From: Myxococcales bacterium
GTDB lineage: Bacteria > Myxococcota_A > Polyangia > Fen-1088
Assembly (NCBI GenBank): GCA_022184915.1
Contig: JAGTJU010000004.1
Location: 604,057-668,056 of the forward strand
DNA: 64,000 nucleotides
Direction: 5' to 3'
Positions 39,408-47,328 of this stretch are shown one piece after another. Every line of letters begins with the position of its first letter. Positions within the stretch are counted from its first letter, which is position 1. The notes beneath the pieces were generated by a model. It saw only the letters and a list, made by a program, of their open reading frames with translations, did no database searches and was not told where the DNA came from. The position numbers were made by a program, and so were the translations under genes.

Positions 39408-40211
39408 ATGGAAGACGAAGCCTCTCCCAGTCTGGAACGTCCCGTCACCGTACAGGTCGACGGGCACGTGGCCTTCATCACCTTTGACCGGCCACAGGCC
39501 CGCAACGCCCTGTCTCGTGCCCTCGTGCACGCGGGGCAAGCGGCGCTGCGAAGCCTCGAGGACAACGACGAGGTGCGGTGCCTCGTGCTGACGGGCGCGG
39601 GCGACAAGGCCTTTTGTTCCGGGGCGGACCTCAAGGAGCGGCTGCAGATGTCGCTGCCCGAGACGCGGGTGTTCCTCGACGACTTGAACGCCTTTTGCAA
39701 CGCCCTGGCCGCGTTCCGCGCCCCCACGATCGCAGCCCTCAATGGCGTCGCGTTCGGAGGCGGCCTCGAGCTGGCGCTGGCCTGCGACCTGCGGCTGGCC
39801 GCAGATACGGCCGTGATGGGCTTGCCCGAGGTCAAGCTGGGCATCATCCCCGGGGCCGGCGGCACCCAGCGTCTGGCTCGGGTCTGCGGGGTGGGGCTTG
39901 CCAAAGCCCTCGTGCTCACGGGGCGCAAGATCGACGCCGGGGAAGCGCTTCGCGTGGGCTTGGTGTCGGCCGTGGTCCCCGCAGCCGGTCTTCGGGACGA
40001 AGCCTGTGCCTGGGCCCGCGAGATCGTCGCCGCCGGGCCCTTGGCCGTGGCGCAAGCGAAGCGGGCCATCGACGAGGGCTTTGCCTTGCCCCTCGACGAG
40101 GCCCTGGCCGTGGAGCGTGCTTGCTATGAGCGCCTTCTCGGCAGCGCCGATCGGGAGGAAGGTCTTTTGGCATTCGCCGAAAAGCGCCCGCCCCGTTTTT
40201 CAGGCCGTTGA
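39408..40211 (+). CDS. Enoyl-CoA hydratase, probably methylglutaconyl-CoA hydratase
   Basis: This 267-residue crotonase has the oxyanion-hole segments A-F-C-S-G-A-D-L-K and G-V-A-F-G-G-G-L-E-L-A, the first catalytic Glu in the G-G-L-E segment, and the second in G-L-P-E-V-K-L-G-I-I-P-G-A-G-G-T. Retention of both Glu residues supports hydratase activity. Its place between HMG-CoA lyase and an acyl-CoA carboxylase points to hydration of 3-methylglutaconyl-CoA (AUH/LiuC step), which is inferred from context. The frame is open 81 codons upstream, but the ATG at 39408 gives the family N-terminus. Confidence 0.88.
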   Translation: MEDEASPSLERPVTVQVDGHVAFITFDRPQARNALSRALVHAGQAALRSLEDNDEVRCLVLTGAGDKAFCSGADLKERLQMSLPETRVFLDDLNAFCNALAAFRAPTIAALNGVAFGGGLELALACDLRLAADTAVMGLPEVKLGIIPGAGGTQRLARVCGVGLAKALVLTGRKIDAGEALRVGLVSAVVPAAGLRDEACAWAREIVAAGPLAVAQAKRAIDEGFALPLDEALAVERACYERLLGSADREEGLLAFAEKRPPRFSGR

Positions 40212-40264
40212 GGGGCCTGCGCTTGCGAGGCGTGTTCAGGTTTGGATGATAGGATGAAGGGTGC

Positions 40265-41791
40265 ATGAGCACCCGAGACGCCATCACCAAAGCCGCCGCC
40301 GACATCTTGAAGGGCGGGGCGCCCAAGTACCACGAGGCCAATGCGGCCAAGGGAAAAAAATTCTGCCGCGCGCGCATCGCGGTTCTGTGTGACGAAGGCT
40401 CGTTCGTCGAAGATGGTTTGTTTGCGAACGCCACCGCCGGCGACCTGCCCGCCGACGGCGTGGTCACGGGCGTGGGCAAGATTCATGGCCGCCCCGTCGC
40501 CCTCATGGCGAACGACTCCACGGTCAAGGCGGGCTCGTGGGGGGCCCGCACGGTAGAGAAGATCCTGCGCATCCAGGAGACCGCCGGGCGGCTGCGCATT
40601 CCCTTGCTCTACCTCGTCGATTCGGCGGGGGCCCGCATCACCGATCAGCTCGACATGTTCCCTGGGCGCAGGCACGCGGGGCGCATCTTCCGCAACCAGG
40701 TCAAACTTTCGGGAAGCATCCCGCAGATCTGCTTGCTCTTTGGCCCCTCCGCTGCCGGCGGCGCTTACATTCCTGCCTTTTGCGACGTCGTGTTCATGGT
40801 CGACGGCAACGCTTCGATGTACCTGGGCTCCCCCCGGATGGCCGAAATGGTCATCGGCGAGAAGGTGACCCTCGAGGACATGGGCGGTGCCCGTATGCAC
40901 TGCTCCGTCTCGGGCTGCGGCGACCTGCTCGCGGCCAACGAAGACGAGTGCCTGGCCGCCGCGCGGGCCTACCTGGCCTACATGCCCGACCATGGCGACG
41001 GGCGCGTGCCGAACGTGACGCCGTCGGCTCCCGCTTCGGACAAGCGGATCGACGAGCTCTTGCCCGAGAAGGAAAACCAGGCCTTCGACATGTACGCCCT
41101 CATCGACAGCCTCGTCGACGCGGGCAGCTTCTTCGAGGTCAAAAAGCTCTTTGCACGCGAGCTCATCACCGGCTTTGCGCGCATGGGAGGCCGCACCGTG
41201 GGCGTGGTGGCGAACCAGCCAAAGTGGAAGGGGGGCGTGCTCTTCGTCGATTCGGCCGACAAAGCTGCACGCTTCGTTTGGCTGTGCGACGCCTTCAACA
41301 TTCCGCTGCTCTTCCTGGCAGACGTGCCTGGCTTCATGATCGGAAAGGCGGTCGAGCGGCAGGGGATCATTCGCCATGGAGCGAAGATGATCTCGGCGAT
41401 CGCCGATGCCACGGTCCCCAAGCTGAGCGTGATCGTACGGAAAGCCTACGGCGCGGGGCTTTACGCCATGTGTGGGCCCGCCTTCGACGCGGACGCCACG
41501 ATCGCGCTGCCCCAGGCCATGATCGCCGTGATGGGGGCGGAGGCCGCGGTGAACGCCGTTTACGCCAACAAGATCGCCGAAAAGCCCGAGGGTGAGCGCC
41601 AGGCCTTCGTGGACGAGCTGCGCATCCAGTACCGGGCCGACATCGATGTGCTCAAGCTGGCTTCGGAGCTGCACGTGGACGCCATCGTTCCCGGAGACGA
41701 GCTGCGTAGCGAGCTCATCCGCCGCTTCGAGCTCACCGCCACCAAACAAGACTGTGGCTACCGGCGCCGCCGGCCCGTGCTGCCCGTGTGA
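40265..41791 (+). CDS. Acyl-CoA carboxylase, carboxyltransferase (beta) subunit
   Basis: This 508-residue carboxyltransferase transfers CO2 from biotin to an acyl-CoA. Two crotonase-like halves are visible, with S-A-G-A-R in the first (about residues 120-124), G-P-S-A-A-G-G-A-Y near 160-168, and R-K-A-Y-G-A-G-L-Y-A-M in the second half. The length and these motifs fit methylcrotonyl- or propionyl-CoA carboxylase beta. Context with HMG-CoA lyase and hydratase favours methylcrotonyl- or a related branched acyl-CoA, but the substrate cannot be read from motifs. The biotin-carrying alpha subunit is not in the window. GAAGG precedes the ATG. Confidence 0.88.
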   Translation: MSTRDAITKAAADILKGGAPKYHEANAAKGKKFCRARIAVLCDEGSFVEDGLFANATAGDLPADGVVTGVGKIHGRPVALMANDSTVKAGSWGARTVEKILRIQETAGRLRIPLLYLVDSAGARITDQLDMFPGRRHAGRIFRNQVKLSGSIPQICLLFGPSAAGGAYIPAFCDVVFMVDGNASMYLGSPRMAEMVIGEKVTLEDMGGARMHCSVSGCGDLLAANEDECLAAARAYLAYMPDHGDGRVPNVTPSAPASDKRIDELLPEKENQAFDMYALIDSLVDAGSFFEVKKLFARELITGFARMGGRTVGVVANQPKWKGGVLFVDSADKAARFVWLCDAFNIPLLFLADVPGFMIGKAVERQGIIRHGAKMISAIADATVPKLSVIVRKAYGAGLYAMCGPAFDADATIALPQAMIAVMGAEAAVNAVYANKIAEKPEGERQAFVDELRIQYRADIDVLKLASELHVDAIVPGDELRSELIRRFELTATKQDCGYRRRRPVLPV

Positions 41792-41805
41792 CGCGCGGGG
41801 CGACC

Positions 41806-43071
41806 ATGTCACGGCTACATCCCATCAGGGCTGCCGAGGCCCGGGAGCGCCTCTTGGCCGCGAGTCTCCGGACGCCCGTGGTCCGGCTGCCTCTCGAGGA
41901 AGCCCTGGGCCGGCGGCTGAGTGTACCCGTAGTGGCAGGGCGCGCCGTGCCTGCCTTGCCTCGCGCCGCCATGGACGGGTTCGCGGTGCGCAGCGCTGAC
42001 CTTGCGACGGCGTCGTCGAACCAACCGGCAGGCTTGTCGTGCGTGGCCACGGTGAAGGCGGGGGCCGTGCCAAGCGTGACCCTTTTGCCTGGTGAGGCCG
42101 TGCGCATTCCCACCGGCGGTTGCGTGCCCTTGGGCGCTGATGCCGTGGTACCCCTCGAGAGCACGCAGGGGGACGGGGCCGAGCCCACGCGGGTGTGGGT
42201 TCGTGAGCCGGTGCCCGCCGGGAAAAACGTGGTGCCCGCCGGGCTCGACTTTTCGCCTGGGGAGGCGCTGTTCGCACCCGGTCGGCTGCTGCGCGAAGCC
42301 GAGCTGGCGGCTCTCGCGGCTTTGGGCAAAACGGAGGTCGAGGTACATACGGCCCCTCGCGTGCGGGTGCTTTCGAGCGGCGCCGAGGTGCGCCCGCCGG
42401 GTGCTGACCTCGGTCCTGCCGAGGTGGCGGATAGCAACCAGCTTTGGTTGTGGGCCCGCAGCCGGACCCTGGGCGCCGAGGCACGCCAGGGGGGCATCGT
42501 ACCTGACGAACCCCGGGCCCTGCAGGAGGCGCTTGCTGCCGCCGTGGCCACATCCGACATGGTCCTGATCTCTGCGGGAACCTCCGTGGGCGAACACGAC
42601 TTCACATCGACGGCCCTCGGCGCCTTGCCGGGCGCGCGGCTTCTCTTTCACGGGGTGCGCATGCGTCCTGGAAAACCCACGCTGGCGGCCCTCGTGGAGC
42701 GCCCGGAGGGCGCCTGCCTGGTCGTGGGGTTGCCGGGCTTTCCGGGCTCGGCCGCCGTGGCCTTCGACGTGCTGGTGGCCCCCGCATTGGCCTTCATGCA
42801 GGGCGCCCCTAAAGGGCCCGTGTGGGGCAGTGGATTTTCGGCCACGCTTGCAGCGGCCTACACCTCGGCGGTTGGCCGCGAAGACTATCTGCGGGTCCGC
42901 GTGGTGGCCGGCTCCGAAGGTCTAGGCGGCTCTGTTGTCGTGGCCTCGGTGGCCAAAGGCCCCTCGCTGGTGAGCGGCCTTCTGCACACCCAGGGCTACG
43001 TGGTGGTGGAAGAGGAGCGGGAGCGGCTCGACGAGGGGGAGCGCGTGTGGGTGGTGACGCCGCCCGGCTGA
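41806..43071 (+). CDS. moeA: Molybdopterin molybdenumtransferase
   Basis: MoeA inserts molybdate into adenylylated molybdopterin for molybdenum enzymes. The 421-residue product shows P-R-A-A-M-D-G-F-A-V near the N-terminus, the P-x-G-A-D-A-V-V-P region, and the MPT-binding core with S-A-G-T-S-V-G-E-H-D and G-L-P-G-F-P-G-S-A-A-V-A-F. The C-terminal beta-domain completes the protein. A GTG at 41788 overlapping the previous stop (GTGA) would add six residues. The gene is the last of its strand run and converges on the PEGA protein gene with a 24-bp gap. No mog or moaA-E genes are adjacent. Confidence 0.88.
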   Translation: MSRLHPIRAAEARERLLAASLRTPVVRLPLEEALGRRLSVPVVAGRAVPALPRAAMDGFAVRSADLATASSNQPAGLSCVATVKAGAVPSVTLLPGEAVRIPTGGCVPLGADAVVPLESTQGDGAEPTRVWVREPVPAGKNVVPAGLDFSPGEALFAPGRLLREAELAALAALGKTEVEVHTAPRVRVLSSGAEVRPPGADLGPAEVADSNQLWLWARSRTLGAEARQGGIVPDEPRALQEALAAAVATSDMVLISAGTSVGEHDFTSTALGALPGARLLFHGVRMRPGKPTLAALVERPEGACLVVGLPGFPGSAAVAFDVLVAPALAFMQGAPKGPVWGSGFSATLAAAYTSAVGREDYLRVRVVAGSEGLGGSVVVASVAKGPSLVSGLLHTQGYVVVEEERERLDEGERVWVVTPPG

Positions 43072-43095
43072 GCGACGTCACCCGTTGCGTCCCGC

Positions 43096-45282
43096 TCAGA
43101 GCTTGAGTGTGGCGCCCATGAGCGCGTACACGAGCTGATCGCTCTTGAACATCACGCTGTTGACGTCGTCGCGGAACGCAAGACGGCCCTCGAACTGCCC
43201 CGGAAGGAAGTCGACCATGGCGAACGCCGAGACGTAGCGATCGATGGCAACCTCCAAGGAGCCCCCGAGGAAGAAGCGGTGACCCGAAAAGCGGTTGTCC
43301 CGGGGGTTTTCGTTGTCACGCTGGAAGGAGCGTACCATCGTCCAGTTCACACAGGCGTCGCGAGGGGTCACATCCCGCCGGTTGATGTCCGTGCTCGAGG
43401 GGCAGAGCCTGTCGCTGTAGAACTGGTAGTGCGCGTGCATGCTGAAGTTCACGCGGTTGGCGAACGACAGCGTGGCCACGGGCCCCACCTCGAACGAAAA
43501 CGTGTTGCGCCCGTTGAACCCGGGACCGCCGCCGATCGCCGCCCGGGCCCCCGCCGAAAACGGCCCTGCCTCGAGCAGCTGCGCCCGGCCGTGCAGGTTG
43601 AACTCGAAGAGCTGGAAGTACGTCTTCATCTCGACGCCCGCGTCGATCTTCAAGAAGTCTTTCTGAAACGCAGAGACCAGCAAGCGTCCCACGAGCAGGT
43701 AGGGGTACCCCGTGCCCACGTCTGCGGCGAATCCACCCTTGGGCAAGGCCTTGGCGCCGAAGGTCGAGGCGGCCATCTTCGAGGTGTACACCTCTTCCCG
43801 GCTTGGCCCCACGCGCACCCGTTCGAGATCGGAGGAGACGATCCGCTCCTTGCCGCCTTCCACCTTGATGGTCTGGCGGTGATCGATGTAGCCGGGCAAA
43901 CGCATCATGATCTGATGCTCCCCGGCGCTCACCTGGTCACGTGCGTTCGGCGTCACGCCGGCAATTGGCTCGCCGTCGATGAAGACCTGGGCGCCGGGCG
44001 GCGCCGAGAGGAACTTGAGCCGCGACACGGCCTGCAGCTCGGCTACCAGGTTGAGGGGCTTGCCTTCCTCGAGGACCACCTCGCGCTTGAAGTCCACGAA
44101 GCCCGGCTTGCGCACCACCACCACGTGTTTGCCGGGCTCGAGGTCTTTGCGCTCCACGGGTGCCATGCCCAAGCTGGCCCCGTTGAGAAACACCTCGGCG
44201 TTGGGTTCGGCCGACTTGATGGAAAGAACGGCGCGCACGATGCCCTCGGGGTTGGGTTCGAGCTTGAGCCGCACCAGCATCTGCTCACCTGGCGTGAGCT
44301 TGATGACCTCTTCGGCGTTGAGAAATCCTCTCTTTCGGCCTTCCACGACGTGTTGGCCTGCCGGCACGGCGAGCTCGAGCGGCACCTGTCCGGCGGGGCG
44401 GCCATCGAGATACACATCAACGCCCTCGGTGCTCGCCAGCACCTTCACGGTCCCCGTCGGGCCCACGGGCGCTGCGCCCGTGACCTTCGTTTGCTTGCCC
44501 TCTTCGACCTTGACGACCTGGCGGAAGGGCTCTGCCCCCTCACGCCGAAGCTCCACCACGTGGTCGCCCGGGCTGATACCGGTGAGCAGGGTAGGGGCCA
44601 TGTCCTTGCGTTCGCCGTCGAGCCAGACCTCCCCCCCTTCGGCCATCACCATGATCGACCCCGTTCCGCTCGCATCGCGCTTCAAGGTGAAGTCGCGCGT
44701 GCGCAGCTCGCCTTCGCGCAGCTCGAACCACTCGCTCACGGGCAGATACCCGCCCTTCTTCACCTCGACCAGGCGCCGGCCGGCGTTGACCTCGAAGACG
44801 TTGGGAAGCGTGCCCCGCGTGACGCCGTCGATGAACACCTCGGCCCCTGTGGCGCTGCCATCGCCAGCCGCCCGTAGATCGAGCTGTCCTGCCTCCGGGG
44901 CGCGCTCCAAGGTGAAGACCACCTTCTCGTTCCGGCGCACGTTCATCTCTCGTTCGAGCTGCTTGAACCCTTTTTGCTCGATGATGACCTTCACCAGGCC
45001 ACGGGGCACGGTCAGTGTCAGCGGCGTGTAGCCCGCCACACCGTAGGCCTTGGGGTCCGCGGGTTGATTGGGCAGCACCACGTCCCAGAACACGGTCGCC
45101 TGCTGGGGCGAACTGTCGAGCGCCAGGCGCTGCTTGCGGCCCTTGGTGCGAGGGCGGGGCTTTGGTCCCGCGGTCTGCGCCTGGGCGACGCCGGGGCCCC
45201 GCTCGAGCGGACCAGAATTGAAAGAGGGATGACCTACGAGGGCGCAGAGGAAAGCGCCCAGAGCACATGCGAATCTAGACAT
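43096..45282 (-). CDS. PEGA-repeat protein with C-terminal outer-membrane-like domain
   Basis: This 728-residue exported protein has a signal peptide (about 1-36), then at least five PEGA-type repeats between about 90 and 470, each with a V-F-I/L-N/D-G-x-x-x-G turn and a P-G-x-H-V-V-x-V-R-K-x-G-F/Y strand. PEGA domains bind surface sugars or proteins in other bacteria; that is family knowledge. Residues about 500-728 are amphipathic beta-rich (S-A-F-Q-K-D-F-L, F-S-M-H-A-H-Y-Q-F) and end M-G-A-T-L-K-L, consistent with a small barrel. It is the third gene of a minus-strand envelope group. Confidence 0.75.
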   Translation of the reverse strand: MSRFACALGAFLCALVGHPSFNSGPLERGPGVAQAQTAGPKPRPRTKGRKQRLALDSSPQQATVFWDVVLPNQPADPKAYGVAGYTPLTLTVPRGLVKVIIEQKGFKQLEREMNVRRNEKVVFTLERAPEAGQLDLRAAGDGSATGAEVFIDGVTRGTLPNVFEVNAGRRLVEVKKGGYLPVSEWFELREGELRTRDFTLKRDASGTGSIMVMAEGGEVWLDGERKDMAPTLLTGISPGDHVVELRREGAEPFRQVVKVEEGKQTKVTGAAPVGPTGTVKVLASTEGVDVYLDGRPAGQVPLELAVPAGQHVVEGRKRGFLNAEEVIKLTPGEQMLVRLKLEPNPEGIVRAVLSIKSAEPNAEVFLNGASLGMAPVERKDLEPGKHVVVVRKPGFVDFKREVVLEEGKPLNLVAELQAVSRLKFLSAPPGAQVFIDGEPIAGVTPNARDQVSAGEHQIMMRLPGYIDHRQTIKVEGGKERIVSSDLERVRVGPSREEVYTSKMAASTFGAKALPKGGFAADVGTGYPYLLVGRLLVSAFQKDFLKIDAGVEMKTYFQLFEFNLHGRAQLLEAGPFSAGARAAIGGGPGFNGRNTFSFEVGPVATLSFANRVNFSMHAHYQFYSDRLCPSSTDINRRDVTPRDACVNWTMVRSFQRDNENPRDNRFSGHRFFLGGSLEVAIDRYVSAFAMVDFLPGQFEGRLAFRDDVNSVMFKSDQLVYALMGATLKL

Positions 45283-45441
45283 GACGGGCGCCAGGGTATC
45301 ACAAGTTCCCCCCGACGGCCGTGGGCGTTACCGCCTTGCCTGCCGGGGCGAGAGGGCCCCAACGGCGGTGCACGGCGCCGCGTACGCCCCACGAGACGGA
45401 GCCCCTCTCCCCACGAGCAGGGGCCCGTCTGCACAGGCGGC

Positions 45442-47292
45442 TCAGTTCGTCTCGACCTCGAGAGCGCCGTCCTTCTCCAGGATGATGAACTGCACCCGTC
45501 GGTTGGTCTGGCGCCCGGCCTCGGTTTTGTTCGTGTCGATGGGCTTGTCCTCTCCGAATCCCTCCGCCACGAAGCGGCCCGGGTCGAGACCCTGGCCCAC
45601 GAACCACTGCACCACGGACTCCGCGCGCGCCTGGGACAGCTTGCGGTTGTACGACGCCGAGCCGCGGCTGTCGGTGTGGCCCTCCACGCGAAGCTTCGTG
45701 AGCTCGGGATGCTGCTTGAGCACACGAGCCACGGCCGCGAGCAGCGGGTCGCTCTCGGGGCGAATGCTCGCTTTGTTGTAGTCGAATTCGACCCGCTCCA
45801 AGATCTTGATCTCCTTGTCCATAAGCTCGACCTTGGGGCAGCCATTCTTCGCCGGATCCGGGTCGGGATCCCCTGCGGTGTCGGGGCAGGCGTCTTGTGG
45901 ATCGATGATCAAGTCGCCGTCGCGGTCGGGCGGGCAGCCGTGCTTCTTGGGGTTGTCGTTGGGGGTACCCGGCTCGAGGCGGCACGCGTCCTCGGGGTCC
46001 ACGATGCCGTCGCCGTCGCTATCGGGGGGCGGCGGACAGCCGTGCTTTTTGGGATCGGTGTTGGGATCACCTGGGTCGAAGGGACACGCATCCTCGTGGT
46101 CGACGATGCCATCGCCGTCGCTGTCGCGCGGGGGCGGGCAGCCGTGCTGCCGCGGGTCGGTGTTGGGTTCGCCAGCCACACGCGGGCAGGCATCCTGCCG
46201 GTCGACGATGTCGTCGCCGTCCGTGTCCGGGCAGCCGTTGGTGGCGGGCTCGGCGCGGCGCGGACCCGGATCGGCCGGGCAGGCGTCCTCCGCGTCCACG
46301 ATGCCATCCTGATCGCGGTCGGGTGGGGCACGTCGCTCGAAAACGGGAAAATAGGAGAGCGACGCCAACAGGCGGTACTGGGGACTGCCGAGCGCTCGGT
46401 TGATGCCAGGGCCTCCACCGACGCCGAAGCGAAAGGCGTTCCCCACGCGCACGTGTGCGGTCAGCAAAGCCTCGAGCGGCGTGGCCTCGCTGTCGAAGGC
46501 GGCGCCGTCAGACACCACCGTGCTGCCGTGAAGCTCCGGCCCCACCACCACGCGTCCCTCGGCCACCCGGGCCCCTGCGGCCACGCCGAAGGTGACCTCG
46601 TTGCCGAAGGGCTGGTCTGCGAAGTCCGTCTGAAGGAAGCGGCCATCGAACCCCACACGGGCTGCGTAGGTCAATGCGCCCACGTCACCGGCGGCCTGGA
46701 GCCGAGGCACCAGCCGGACCTTGCCGTCGCTGGCGTAGGCGTCGCGGCTTCCCGTCGGCAGGTGCACCTGCACGCCCGCGGCGAGGGTGAAGGGATCACC
46801 GTACCGGCCAAACAGGCGCACGTCCGCACCCAGGCGCAGGTCACCCACCGCCGCCCCCGTGTTCGCCGCGAACACCTGGTTTCGCAGCGAGCCGCTGGTT
46901 CCTTCGTTGACCAGCAGCAGGGGAAGGTTGGCGCCCAGACGAAACCGGTCGCGCAAGATGACCGTGCCACCCACGTGCAGGTAGAACTGGTCGGAGACCG
47001 GCGCTTCCAGTTCGTTTCCACTCGGGTCGTAAATGACGAGCGGCTTGCGCGCGTAGTCGCCAATCACGCCGAGCGTGTAGCGTCCGTTGCCTTGAAGATC
47101 GAGCGAGTCGACCGAGAACCAGTCGCTGCCGTGTTCGGCAGGACTCAAGCGGTTGAGAGAGAAGCCGTCCACCGGGGTCTGCGCCTGTGCCCCGGCAGGC
47201 GTGGCCAGCGCCAACCCGGCAAGGGCAGCGGAAAGGACGATGCGGCCGCGCGAGGCGCGCCGCCCGCCGAGAGCGGCAAACGATGAGGTCAT
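45442..47292 (-). CDS. OmpA-family protein with barrel and DxDxDG calcium-type repeats
   Basis: This 616-residue exported protein has a signal peptide (about 1-38), a beta-rich domain (about 40-325), a repeat region (about 330-470) with D-x-D-x-D-G and D-A-C-P motifs like thrombospondin type 3, and a C-terminal OmpA domain (about 490-610). The OmpA motif F-D-Y-N-K-A-S-I-R and the binding residues E-G-H-T-D-S-R-G and N-R-K-L-S-Q-A-R-A are intact, so it probably binds peptidoglycan. This predicts an outer-membrane anchor with a rigid calcium-bound spacer. It follows the MYXO-CTERM gene by 36 bp. Confidence 0.85.
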   Translation of the reverse strand: MTSSFAALGGRRASRGRIVLSAALAGLALATPAGAQAQTPVDGFSLNRLSPAEHGSDWFSVDSLDLQGNGRYTLGVIGDYARKPLVIYDPSGNELEAPVSDQFYLHVGGTVILRDRFRLGANLPLLLVNEGTSGSLRNQVFAANTGAAVGDLRLGADVRLFGRYGDPFTLAAGVQVHLPTGSRDAYASDGKVRLVPRLQAAGDVGALTYAARVGFDGRFLQTDFADQPFGNEVTFGVAAGARVAEGRVVVGPELHGSTVVSDGAAFDSEATPLEALLTAHVRVGNAFRFGVGGGPGINRALGSPQYRLLASLSYFPVFERRAPPDRDQDGIVDAEDACPADPGPRRAEPATNGCPDTDGDDIVDRQDACPRVAGEPNTDPRQHGCPPPRDSDGDGIVDHEDACPFDPGDPNTDPKKHGCPPPPDSDGDGIVDPEDACRLEPGTPNDNPKKHGCPPDRDGDLIIDPQDACPDTAGDPDPDPAKNGCPKVELMDKEIKILERVEFDYNKASIRPESDPLLAAVARVLKQHPELTKLRVEGHTDSRGSASYNRKLSQARAESVVQWFVGQGLDPGRFVAEGFGEDKPIDTNKTEAGRQTNRRVQFIILEKDGALEVETN

Positions 47293-47328
47293 GGGTCTAT
47301 GTCTCGTCTGGTTGAAAGGTGTTGGAAG

